Source: Marsupella aquatica
Lineage: Eukaryota; Marchantiophyta
Direction: 5' to 3'
Length of the DNA stretch: 64,000 nucleotides
Assembly (NCBI GenBank): GCA_973895155.1
Contig: OZ316891.1
Span: 28,210,001-28,274,000 of the forward strand
Part shown: in pieces, positions 11,311-22,405 of the stretch
Position numbering within the stretch: position 1 is the stretch's first letter
Layout: every line of letters starts with the position of its first letter
Notes under the pieces: model-generated
Seen by the model: the letters and a program-made list of their open reading frames with translations, nothing else
Told to the model about the DNA's origin: nothing
Database searches by the model: none
Made by a program: the position numbers and the translations under genes

Positions 11311-13340
11311 GTGCCACAGTATGGTTCCAAGACCAAGCCAGCCCATGCTGCTTTCATGCTGCCATCTTGCAACTACTGTGGTAACCCCAATCACAAGGCT
11401 AATGAGTGTGATATTGTTGCTGAGGACCTGTCTTGTGATTTTTGCGGGAAAGTGGGTCACTTGGAGGCAGTTTGTTTTGCCAAATTCCCAGAGAGGAAAC
11501 AACTACGACAGCAGGCCCCTCATCCTGCTCCTGCTTCCACTCCCCCACTAGCTAGGAGGGCTCCTATTGCATCCACTACTCCTCCTCCCAGTGGCAAAGC
11601 ACCCGGTGCTAACAAATTGCCCAAGCAGCCACAGAAGCAACCAGCTCAGAAGGAGGCTCACAACGCACAGGCCACTCAACTCCAGTCTCTGACTCATGAG
11701 GTTGAGTCCTTACGTGCCCAACTTGCCAACATCAAAGGCAAGTCCACTGCCTCTGCTGGTCCTTCTCAACCGGCTGGTCACGTGCAGCCCATCCCGGGCC
11801 CAGGCACCGTTGACAGTTCAGCACCTCTATCCCGCTCTTTCTATGGCTTGCCATTTGATGCTCATATGGGTGAGTGTGTGCTGTCCTCTGCTCCCCAGCC
11901 TGGCCTTACAGCAGAATTTTCAGATTCATTCTGCCCTTCCTATTTTGATTACCAGCAGGCCAATGCTGCCTCCCGTATTGCTCCCACACGCCGCATTGTA
12001 CAGGCTGATGGTCTTGTTGCCGGTCCTATGACTAGAGCCAGGGGAGCTCGGGCTATCATGCCCCAATCTTTTCAGCCACTCACACTTGCTGAAGAGCGCA
12101 CCTTGTTGGCGAGGGGGGAGGGAGCTGCAGCTACATCCATTCCACCACCAGGTGCTGCTGACATTTCACAGGGAGTTGTTTCTCCTGAGCTGCTTGAGCA
12201 TTTCACCTCCGGTATGGCACAAAGGATTCTTACAACTCCACTTTTCAGTTGCCATGATTTACAGCTGGATGCTAGAGCTGTCATCAGAGCGCTAGAGGGC
12301 TCACTGCATTCTTCATCAGCCCCTGTGACACCGGTTTTGGAGGTCCAATCTCATGTACATACTGGATCTTCTTCTTCTCCATTACATGCTTCCACTGGTT
12401 TGGCTATCCCAGTACCAATTTCTAGTGGTAGAGATGATAGTATTGCTGCAGATTGTGTGACCAGAGCTACACTGGATTCTGATCATGCTGCTCCATATTT
12501 CCTGACTATGCTGTTGAGTGGAAAGACCATGGACACTAACTCCCTTCACAAGGTACCTCATCATTTGCCAAAAGTGGTGCCTAGCGACAGGACTTCAGTT
12601 TCCACCACCATTGCCATTGTTGACAACAGGAATTCAGCGGTCAAGTTGGAGGGTCACACTCCTCAGGTGGTCATGCTGGACACAGGCGCTCAACCAGTGA
12701 TATTGGGCATTCAGTTTGCCAAGAAGATGGGACTGCTGACTGATCATTTACAACAATCCAGGTGGCACATTTGGACTGCTAGTGGCACTGTGGAGGATGT
12801 GCTGGGTGAGAGTTCTACTTTACTCACTCTCACTTTTAATGGAGGTACAGATCAGGAATTGCATTTCCCAGTCAGATGTTTGGTTACCAATGCCACTACG
12901 TATGATGTGCTCATTGGCCAGGAGGCTTTGTTCCCACCAGGTTTTACCATTGACAATTGGCATGAGCATGCATACTACAGAGTTGATTGGCATACGGATG
13001 GCTCACACTTGGGCTACATTCCACTTGATTTGCATGGTGCCCATACACCTATGGCTCACCACTGTGTGTTGCAAGCAGTGCACACAGCTACCTATGTCAA
13101 CCACCCATTGCAGGATTGGATTGAGGAGGATGATGATGAGGTGGCTACTGCACATGCTGCTGCACGTATAGCAGCACTTTCCAGCAACGTGGATCATCAA
13201 CCAGAGGTGGTACAACGGCTCCAAGCAGCCCATGGACCTTTGGTGGCTGCATTGCGCAAATTTGAGGATCTTGGGCAGCACAATGGCCAACCAATAGCCC
13301 CAATCTTGAGCGCACCAATTACATGGACTCCTGCTCCGGA
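11311..13340 (+). CDS. Nucleocapsid zinc knuckles and aspartic protease of element A
   Basis: An open frame of about 680 codons up to the MITE. Near its start are two CCHC zinc knuckles, CNYCGNPNHKANEC and CDFCGKVGHLEAVC, followed by a Gln/Pro-rich stretch with a short coiled-coil-like segment. The retropepsin domain is at about 12,620-12,990, with the catalytic LDTGAQ at about 12,678 and the flap/C-terminal motif YDVLIGQEAL. It then runs through an acidic linker (DWIEEDDDE) toward the methyltransferase domain. In copy B the same segment reads straight into LTLLELFGG, showing that protease and methyltransferase were one polyprotein. In A the frame runs into the MITE and stops at 13390. Confidence 0.85.
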
Positions 13341-13637
13341 CTCGGGGGTTTCACTTCCACAAAAATGGCATATCACGTGCGACGAAGGATAGGGTCATTT
13401 TATTGGTTGTAAGGGAAGACTTAAGAATTTTTGTAGAAGAACAATAGGGTCTTTTAAATTCAATTTTGAGACTTATAAGAACATTAGGGCCTTTTTAGTC
13501 CATTTTTTGGAATATTCCAAGAATATTCCAACTTTATAGGGGTTAAAAAATAATAATTTTTTCTTACATTTTAGGGGGTCCGAGGCCTAAAAACGTCGCA
13601 GGTGATGGGTAGGTCCCCATATAGTGAGACCCCTGAG
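13341..13637. mobile_element. 297-bp hAT-type MITE inside element A
   Basis: This block is absent from copy B at the same place. It is flanked by an exact 8-bp direct repeat GCTCCGGA (13333-13340 and 13638-13645), and its ends are inverted repeats: CTCGGGGGTTTCAC at the left and the reverse complement of CTCAGGGGTCTCAC at the right. An 8-bp target duplication points to hAT-family mobilisation. It is AT-rich and has no coding capacity. Confidence 0.88.
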
Positions 13638-14640
13638 GCTCCGGATGGCCTTACATTGCTTGAGCTTTTTGGTGGCATTTCTGCAGGCCTGGAAGCTCTC
13701 CTACAGTCTGGCATGGTGGTGAAGTAGTACATCTATGTGGATATTGATCCAGGTGCAAGGCAAGTGGCTGAATCCCGTCTGCTAGAATTTTCGGAGCGAT
13801 TTCCTCAACAGTTTCCACACAGTGCATGGAAGTCTGCATTTTCTTTCTTTCCTCCAGATATCCAGCTTGTCCAACACCGGCACTTAACCCTTCTTGGCTC
13901 CCTTGATTTGATCATAGCTGGTTGGGAATGCCAAGGGTTTTTAGTTGCTGGTCACGGTGCTGGACTGCATGATTCTCATTCTGGCCTTTTCACAGCATTG
14001 GTTCAGATTCTCACCTGGGCTCAATCCCTTTATCCTACTGTTGGTTATATCATTGAGAATACTCCATCTCAGTTTGACCAGCGTCCACAGGTCAAAGAGG
14101 ATTTCAGTGTGGTCCAGCACTACTTGGGACCACCCCTTCTCATTGATGCAGTGCACTGTGGTTCTTATGCACATCGTCTTCGTAACTTCTGGACTAACCT
14201 TGCTCCACCTTCCTTGTTGGAGTTAGCTCTTCACCACACATCCAGGGACACTAACCTCACAATGGACCAGATTTTGGATCCTGACAGTTCTTGCCAACTG
14301 GTTACACGGCAAGAGCCAGCACCTTGGTATCCAGCTAATACCATTGGACAGCGCCATGCTACTTGGCCTACATTTGTGTCCTTTCCAGGTGCACATGCTT
14401 TTCAGGGTGATGGTCCTGGTCTGGTTTATCGACATTCTACCGGTACATGGGATGAACCTAGTCCTGAGGAGAGAGAATGGGCTATGGGCTTCCAACCCGG
14501 TACTACAAGTCACACCAAAATCACCAGGCTGGCCAGGAATGCTTTACTTGGCAGGGTAATGGATCTTAATGCTCTCACTTGGCTTCTGGTCACTTGCATC
14601 CTTTTTCAGATGTACATTCATCCAGCATCAGGAGTTCCAG
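13638..14640 (+). pseudogene. Cytosine-5 DNA methyltransferase domain within element A
   Basis: C5-methyltransferase motifs occur in canonical order. Motif I is LLELFGGISAGLEALLQSG (13,656 on), motif II VDIDPGA (13,737), motif IV AGWECQGF with the candidate catalytic Cys at 13929-13931, motif VI IIENTPSQ (about 14,050), motif VIII YAHRLRNFWTNLAP (about 14,167) and motifs IX-X PEEREWAMGFQPG and RNALLGRVMDLNALTWLL (14,466-14,589). The RNFWTNL and EREWAMGF blocks resemble the DRM/DNMT3-like class more than DNMT1/CMT; this is my reading, not a search result. The usual Pro before the catalytic Cys is Glu here and in copy B. A TAG at 13725 (CAG in copy B) interrupts the domain just after motif I. 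The domain would transfer a methyl group from SAM to cytosine in DNA. Confidence 0.85.
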
Positions 14641-17600
14641 CCCTACCCCCGGCCCTACCACTCCATGGTGCTGCTACATGGCATCTAGACCAGGTGCACT
14701 TACCTCTGTCCAACACTCACCACTTCAGTCCAAGTGTTGGGGGGGAGGCGGTCCCTTGTAATGTGGCTGACATTATTTCTGAGTTTCATGGTGTGGATCA
14801 GACCAGAGCAATAGATACAGCAGGCCTTGGAGAGGCCTCATCACCTTATCAGCAGCATGCTAGCAGCTTGGATAGTGGAGAGGCTGGCACTTCTGGCTCT
14901 TCAAGCACGAGTACATCAGGTCCTATTCCTAGTGTTGCCAACTACACATTCATCATGGGCAACCACCTGAGTAAAAGATAGAAGGACCAGCTGCTGAATT
15001 TGCTCCTCAAGCATGAGAATGTGTTTGCTTTCTCTATGAAGGACTTGGGTAAGTGCAAGACTATGCAGTTCTCCATTGAGTTGGCTGATGAAACACCTAT
15101 CTTTAGGCGGAGACACCGTTTGAGTAAGCATGAGTGGCAGCTGGTGGATGAGAGATGCCAAGAGCTCTATGAAGCTGGTCTTATTCAGCCCTCTACATCA
15201 GATTTTGCAGCAGCTACAGTGATGCCAGCAAAGAAGGATTCCAGTGGATTGTGGACAGAGAAGCGCATGTGTGGGGACTACAGGCCATTGAACCTGGTCA
15301 CACCCCAGGACAGGTACCCCATGCCACGGCTAGAGGAGCTATTTGACAGCATTGGAGACTCAAACATCTTCACTCTTGTGGATCTAAGGCAAGGCTTTAA
15401 CCAGATTTTGCTGCTTGCAAAGGACCGCAAGAAAACAGCTTTCCATGGTAGTAACCAACTATGGGAGTGGTTGGTGATGCCATTTGGCTTGAAGAATGCG
15501 CCCATATTCTTTCAAAGAGTCATGGACCAGGTTCTTCAAGGTGCTGAGTTTCTGAAATGCTACATTGATGATGTGTTGGTCCACAACAAAGGATTTGACC
15601 AGCATCTACTTGACCTTGAGGAGCTATTCATGAGGCTTAAGAAGGTGAACCTAAAGATACACCCCAAGAAGTGTGAATTTGCTGTCAGATCAGTAGTATA
15701 CCTTGGGCACCGCATTCTTCCAAATGGAACCATGGCTCACTGGGCCAAGGTGGTATCCATCTTGGAAATGCCCACTCCAACTGATGTTCACACTCTTAGG
15801 AGCTTTATTGGGTTGTGCAATTACTACCGGATCTACATCAAAGATTTTAGTACCATTGCACATCCATTGTACTCTTTGTTGAAAAAGAATGTGACTTGGA
15901 CATGGAGTACAGATGCTGAGGCAGCATTTGCCACTTTGAAGGAGAAGCTCTCAGAATACCCGGTGCTGAGAAGACCTGATTTCATCAAGGTCTTTGTGCT
16001 ACACACAGATTGGAGTGCCCTTGGGATTGGTGCCATTCTGGGCCAGCATGATGAGGAAGGTAAAGAGTACGTCATTGCCTATGCATCCAGGAGCAACAAT
16101 CAGGCAGAGAGTCATTATTCTTCTTATGAGGGTGAATGCCTTGCTGTTGTGTGGGCTGTCATACATTACAGGCCCTACCTCTATGGGACCAGGTTTACTC
16201 TCTACACCGACCACCAGCCCTTGAAGTGGTTGATGACTAACGATAAGCTTACTGGCAAGCTTGCTTGTTGGGCACTCATCCTCCAGGAGTATGACTTTGA
16301 GGTAATTCATAGGCCTGGTTTGACACATCAGAATGCTGACACTATGTCCCGTAGCCCTTTGATTACCTCTGATGATTCCTCAGATGCACGGCAAGATTTT
16401 GACCAGGTTTCCATCCTGCCTACATTTCATGCATCGACCTATCTTGCTTTGTTGCCATGCTATGTTGTTGACCAACCTGTGGTGGACATATGGGAGGACA
16501 GCGACACTCTGAGATTTCTGCAACATGGGGAGTACCCCACACATGTTACTACTGCCCAGAGAGACCAAATTCAGCAAAGGTCCAAGCGCTACTTGTGGAA
16601 GGGAGATCATCTCGTGCGCTGCTTGCCAGACAAGGAAGTGGTGGTTCCACCCATTCATGAGAGGGTTGGCCTTATTCGTAAGGTACATTCTGAGCTTGGT
16701 CATTTTGGCGTTAAGAGGACTTACAGCCTCTTGGTCCCTCATTATCATTGGAGAGGCATGCATGGCCAGGTTCGAGATGTTATTGCCCGGTGTGAGAAGT
16801 GTGATAGGGTAAGGACTTCTTTCACGTCTCGGCAACCCACACTTCACCCACTCCCTATTCAGGGCATGTTTTATCGTTGGTCATGTGATTTGGCTGGAGA
16901 ATTACCCCTCACATCTCGGGGTAATCTCTACATCATGATCATGATAGAGCATTTCTCCAAGTGGATAGAACTTGTGGCATTGCCGGATAAGACCTCCCGT
17001 AGCACCAGCCAGACATTCCTACAACAAGTTCTCAGCCGCTTTGGAGCTTGTGCAGAATGTCTCACTGACCAGGGCTCAGAGTTTAGAGGAGAGTTCCAGG
17101 AGCTGCTTGATCAGGCCCTCATTGATCATCGCCGGACATCACGAGATCACCCATAGGCAGATGGCTTGACAGAGCGCATGGTTCAGACATGCAAGAAGGG
17201 CCTCCGGAAGATCTGCCTCACCAAAAACAAGGAGGATTGGGACCTGGCCTTACCCTACATTGCCATGGGGTATAGGATGTCCAGACATGCATCACTGTCT
17301 AACTTTTCTCCCTATTTCTTGTTGTTTGGTCGTCACCCAGTTCCACCTTCTGCTATTGCTGCTCACATGCTTCAGGTGGTGGACTTGGATTCAGCTGTGA
17401 CTTGGTCTGATGTGATCTCTGAGAGGGCTGCCCTATTCAGGAGGGTTATGCCCATGGCCATGGAGAATTTGGCCATTGCACAGCACAGGGACACACTGCG
17501 TTATGCACACACACGAGGGGGCACTTTTCAGCCCAAGGTCAGGAAGTTTGATGTGGGAGATTTTGTGTACTTGCAGCGGCAAGCTAACGACACCCTGGAC

Positions 17601-17780
17601 ACCTCTACCAGTCGTACTATTCTCAGGGTTAAAGCTATTCGACCGTCTGGAGTGCTAGAGTTACAAGGGGCAGATGGGCGCACAATTGCTGACAATGCCA
17701 AGAATTGCGCCCCTTGTCATCTGCCTAACCTAGATCCCACCATTGTGACTTCTACTTGGATTCCACCTGTGGACTATCCT
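14641..17780 (+). pseudogene. Reverse transcriptase, RNase H and integrase of element A (two TAG stops)
   Basis: After a Ser/Gly/Thr-rich linker the frame is interrupted by TAG at 14979, then is open to TAG at 17154 (in the context HP-stop-ADGLTERM, where family members have a sense codon) and open again after it. RT motifs are MPAKKDSSGLWTEKRMCGDY, VDLRQGFNQI, MPFGLKNAP and the catalytic YIDD at 15561-15572. RNase H shows HTDWSALGIGAIL, YEGECLAVVWA and YTDHQPLKWL. Integrase has the HHCC zinc domain (HSELGHFG ... CEKC, about 16,687-16,803) and the catalytic triad in CDLAGEL, LTDQGSEFRG and LTERMVQ. The order is typical Ty3/gypsy. Cutting these two stops out, the region would be full length. 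Confidence 0.9.
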
Positions 17781-17933
17781 TGCAAGGTGTGTTTGCGAAT
17801 TGATGATGCTGACCAAATGCTGCTGTGTGACCATTGCAATGGAGGGTACCATCTTTTCTGCCTTCGGCCTGAACTTATCCAGGTGCCAGAAGGGTTATGG
17901 TTTTGCCCTTCTTGTGCTCCACGTGCTACCTGA
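17781..17933 (+). CDS. C-terminal PHD finger of the element A integrase
   Basis: In frame with integrase and ending the polyprotein. The Cys/His ligands follow the C4HC3 PHD pattern: CKVC, then CDHC, H and C in GGYHLFC, then FCPSC. The hydrophobic MLLCD, the conserved GYH and the VPEGLWFCP block are all typical of chromatin PHD fingers. PHD fingers read the N-terminal tail of histone H3, either unmodified or K4-methylated. At this place many gypsy elements carry a chromodomain, so a targeting role during integration is likely but inferred. I see no aromatic cage diagnostic enough to choose between H3K4me0 and H3K4me3. Confidence 0.85.
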   Translation, partial: CKVCLRIDDADQMLLCDHCNGGYHLFCLRPELIQVPEGLWFCPSCAPRAT

Positions 17934-18312
17934 ATTTTCTTCAGCCCTCCTTTTGGCTGTGGTCTGGGGGGGGATACAGAGGTTTACACCTCCACTACGT
18001 ACATACCACTTCATTTGCTTTTTCTTGGCACTTGTGAATGTGATTGGACTTTTTCTATGCATGTTGGTTGCTAGCAGCTTGCACATATGCCTTGCCGGTG
18101 ACTTGTATGTTTTCGATACACTATGGCTACGATACTATATGTCACGAAAGTAGGCATAAATAAAAAAGCCTAGTAAAGCTTTGGAGTTAACTGCATGGGA
18201 GTGGCACAAAGTGGAATCTACTTAGAGCCCCTAAAACCAGCTCCCTCTGCCTTACTAAAGAGGGTGAAAGTATGGGCCCTCTGTAATGCAACTGACACCC
18301 TCTATCTAAAGA

Positions 18313-18378
18313 AGGTGGTGAGCCCTATGTCTAAAGAAGGCGATGAGGTGAGCCCTATGTCTAAAGAAGGCGATGAGG
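18313..18378. repeat. Short tandem repeat, 30-bp unit
   Basis: The block gtgagccctatgtctaaaga-aggcgatgag occurs twice head to tail, with a partial diverged unit just upstream (ctatctaaagaaggtg). It is a small local duplication with no visible coding role. Confidence 0.7.
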
Positions 18379-21248
18379 ACAGATACAGGTGGAAAGGTCT
18401 CGGCTCAATTAAAAAACTGCTCAAATAGCAAAGGTTATCCCATACTAGCATGCTCTTACCAATAAAGGCAAGTCCATACACACTTGTCCATAAGTGCATG
18501 TGTACATTAATCCACGCTTTGCACTTACAAAGTTTTCTATAGGGAGAGTCAGACACTTCCCTTATTACGCTTTTACTGTCAGTGTTTCTCCGTCGCCACA
18601 ACTTGACTTTATATTGTGGACTTCAGTCTGTCAAGAATCGAGAGTTAGCTGGTGCTCGAGTCTGCTATTCTCATCAGTGTTTAGATCCTAGATTCTTATA
18701 CTTAGCTCATCAGAATGTCATACTCGCCAATAAAGCTTTTGAGAATTTACCTGACAAATATGAATGGGCAACTTCTTCCTTTCAGCCTGGCTTGAATCCC
18801 TTCGTGGTAGTTTGAGTTTGGGATCAATCAGCATTCCTGGCAAATATTTTGTCCGGTACACATGCCTGGGCCGAACAAGCACAAACACCTGTCTAAGTTA
18901 GTCGTGTCTGGGTGAGCTGACTTACACTTAGTCACTTACAACACCTGTTGTTAACATGAAGTACTGTAGATCCTCTAGGTCGCTTCCATAGAGATAAATA
19001 AAACCAAGGTACACAAATTTGTCTCGGTAGTGGGTCTATTTGATCAATTTGTCACTGTCTCCTTTTCCCTGCAATGTAAATCGATCTGGTCTTTCTTTGA
19101 AGAAAGACTGAGGAATTATTCGAGACTTCTTAGCAAGGTTACTAAATTCTTGCATCTGAAGCTGAAAGATAGAACTACTATGGAACTGAACTACCCCATT
19201 TCATTTATATGATCTTGATCTCATTCACATAAGCTCGAGGAGACGGGGGTACGTCATTCTCTGTGACGCGCGATAAGAAATGAAAGTGCATTTTGCTGGA
19301 TTATTTGCAAGCTGGCAGAAAATAGTGCACGACTGTGCTTGATGACATTCGTGATTATCAATCCGCCGTTTCCTTGGTTTAGCAGCAGCTGATGCTAGAA
19401 CTGTATTCGGGACACTCAGGCATGTTCATAGGTTGTTGGTTTTCTTCAAAATAATCGCAACCTTTGGATTGAGATTTGGCACTTATGGAGTGCGCACCTA
19501 AAGAGAGACAACTGTATCGTTACTCACACTTTGTCAATGCTTGAGACTCTCAAACGTCTCTCACCACTGAAATACCAAGATTCAATTCTTTCGATTGAAA
19601 TAAAGCATAAAGAACATGATCAAGAACATGTACACAATTTTATCTGAACCAAACTTGTCGTCTACTTCACCTTTTCTTAATCACAGGCATTTCAAAACTC
19701 AAAAAGCAACGACAGCTCTGCCACAACGACAGCTCTGCCACAACGACAGATGAAGGTGGTTCAGCTGAATACTCACAGATAGAACAGTCGCACTCTTGAT
19801 CTTGGTAGAGAATTTCGAAATGAAATGCGACCATGATACGTACAGAATACCTTGTGAAGTATTTGTTCACTTAGTAATGGCTATCCAGAGTAGCGACTTG
19901 ATTTTCGCCCTCCGCGCGAGACGAACTAGAGAACAACCTCATAAACCAGTCCTAGATGTAAAGAACTTTTCCCGCATATGATTGTCACAATGAAATTCGC
20001 TAGAGAGAAGGACTTTGTGAATGTTTCAAACAGGGCCAAAGTCGCAGTTGGACGTCGTTCGGAGCATGGAGAATCCATTGCAACAGTGTCAATTGCCCAC
20101 AGACTGTGCTCCAATCTAGCTAGAAGCATAGATAGTTGCATTTGGTCCCGCATGTCATCAAGAGTTGGCTCGCATGAGAGAATCCATTGTGGCAATCAAG
20201 GGCGAGAAAGCTTCTCTATACCATATTTATTCCTCGACCGCGCCCTCCTTGGCAGATCACTGAGCAGACGCTGAGTGTAATGTTAGGTAGAAAAATGTGG
20301 ACAATCGCTAGATGATGAGGAAGACGAATCCGAAATGAATTAAACCTCATGAGGCAAGAAATCGTTACTACACGTGCAACCATTGCCTCCACATGCATAG
20401 TTATGCTCCACAATCCATAAGTCGATCTCCTTGCACGAAATGCGCGTGAAGATTTCTAATCATGAGCAATGTCGACATCATTCTGATCACTTTTTGATGC
20501 GAGGATCGAGGAGTGGCCATGCCATGCAGATGTGCTGTTTCTGGAGGCACAATAATTAAACGTGTGCTCTTTGTTAATTAAGACAGTTCAAAATTCTATC
20601 AGTCCGTCCAATTCACTCAGTCGCCTCAGAAATGCGCACTGCAGGACCATCATGCAATCATTCGCTACTAGGCAAGAGAGCCCGCAAGAGAGTGCTCGGT
20701 CGAGGCTAGAGGGCAGGTGAGCAAATCAGATCAAGACAACAACATGCTTTGCTTCGATTTGCTAGTGACTAGACAAAGCTCAAACCACTGTGTAGGGAGA
20801 TTGGAAGTGTTGGTCTTTACTCCTTCGTCCGGAAAACAATTGCTCATGCAGGCCATGTGGCAAGCACGGATCGTCATGCTGCCCCTCGAGACAGTGAGAA
20901 AGGGAGTAATGTGCTCACGGACTCAGATTGTGTCAACACTGTGATCGAGGCCATGTCAACATCTTGTCGACATGCCCGCTGCCAACCGGCTTGCTCGGTC
21001 AGAACGAACCTGTCTATTATCTATACCCGAGAGAATTGCCAACTATGGATGTGGCTCAGCCCCTTTTTTCAATGATATCTGAAAGGAATCAAGTGTGCAC
21101 TTGAACCTTGATTACACCTGAAAGGAATCAATTGTGCCACTTGGAGTTGATTCCACCATGTACTTTGCCCCTCAACCATACAATTGGGGTGCCTCAATTA
21201 ATCTAATTGCACATCAAAATATGACAATGTAGGGTGGACGACGTCACT

Positions 21249-21625
21249 CCATGGGTTACCCTACGCCTAATAAAGGGGAGAAACAAGGAAAAGACCAGGA
21301 AGACCAAAGACCCCAAAGTCCAAGAGTCCCAACTAGAGTAAAGAGAGAGGAGTTGGTAAAGAATGGCCGTCTGGTCAAGTGAGCTTTGGTTTGACACCTT
21401 ACTCTAGGATTACATCCCATTACCCCCTCTTGGGGATGGGTTACCCTACACCTAATAAAAGGGGATAACCAAGGAAAAGACCAGGAAAACCAAGGAGCCA
21501 AAACCCCAATAGTCCCAACGCGAGTAGAGGAGCCAAAAGCTAAAGAGTCCCAACTACAGTAGAGTAAAGAGAGGAGAGTTGGTAAAATTTAGAATGGCAG
21601 TCTGGTCAAGTGAGTTTGGTACCAC
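21249..21625. repeat. Diverged direct duplication, about 180 bp
   Basis: Two copies (about 21,249-21,400 and 21,434-21,620) share gggttaccctac.cctaataa, aaggaaaagaccagga and tggtaaa..(..)agaatgg, ending in gtctggtcaagtgag. The second copy has extra internal sequence. Possibly a remnant of a transposable element. Confidence 0.65.
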
Positions 21626-22405
21626 AGCACAGTACTGTGGCGACGTGATACTAGGAGTACACATTACCGTGCCAAAATGCTGTACAGCACTGCACTTGTG
21701 TACGAGTGTGTACAACGCTCATGTACGAGTGTGTCCCTTCGTCTGACTCGAAATCCTGGAGAATTTGAGTCTCAAGAGTCGAGAAGGATGAATAAAAACC
21801 TCCGCTAGCAAATAGAGCAGACACACCCATTCCTCAGATTAAGTTTTCGCAAAGAGATGACTCGCAGAGAGCCAGATCTCTAGCTGAATTTTGATTTCAG
21901 CGCTGCACTTCGGTCACCAGTTGAAGGACGAAGCTGGCTGGTTGGCTCGGGACCTGGCCGTTGGAAATTTCGTCATTTGAAGTTCCTGTGGCTCATTTCG
22001 GGGTCAGGAGCTTTCGATTGAACAGGTAATTCGATTTTGTGCTAGGGACGATTCATTGGATGTGATTTGTCGGGTTTTTGAGTTCTCCGAGTTCGACCAC
22101 ACCAACTCAATGAGATTTTCAATAGCTAGTGCCTGACATCGTTTGATTGATGGAGGAAGTTGTCTGGCAAGCTCTTACTGTGGATTATTTTTGTGCATTG
22201 TTTTGATCTCGCAGACACCAGAGGCAGTGGCCAAATCCAGCTGAGTTAGCGCATTATCCTCGTCGGTCTTCAGGAGATTTTATATACACTGAGATACCAG
22301 TGCAGGTCTCCAATTGCAGCAAACTGTTTCAACCGAGCGCTTGCGGTTGATCCACTTTCGAGGTCTTGCTTGCTCTGGAGACACTCGATCTCGATCTAGC
22401 TCGCT

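Larger units (their letters stand above)
8495..18150 (+). mobile_element. Ty3/gypsy-like retroelement A with methyltransferase and PHD domains
   Basis: The order is LTR-like sequence (8495-8870), structured leader (8871-10231), gag, CCHC zinc knuckles, aspartic protease, cytosine-5 DNA methyltransferase, reverse transcriptase, RNase H, integrase, PHD finger (stop at 17933), then a G-run at 17965-17974 that could be the polypurine tract. RT-RNaseH-integrase order is that of Ty3/gypsy. Copy B at 39414 shares the same start and the same domain order as far as it goes. Four in-frame TAG codons (11075, 13725, 14979, 17154), at least one deletion frameshift at about 11,250 and a MITE insertion at 13341 break the polyprotein. 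I did not find a second copy of 8495-8870 downstream, so the 3' LTR is missing or too diverged and the 3' boundary given is approximate. Confidence 0.9.
17934..22405. other. Element A 3' flank and intergenic DNA, no gene recognised
   Basis: It begins with the possible polypurine tract of element A and otherwise has only short scattered frames. The last ~400 bp are the probable promoter and 5' UTR of the CCS-like gene. Local repeats are listed separately. A 17-bp unit (ctctgccacaacgacag) is also repeated at about 19,710-19,750. Confidence 0.45.
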
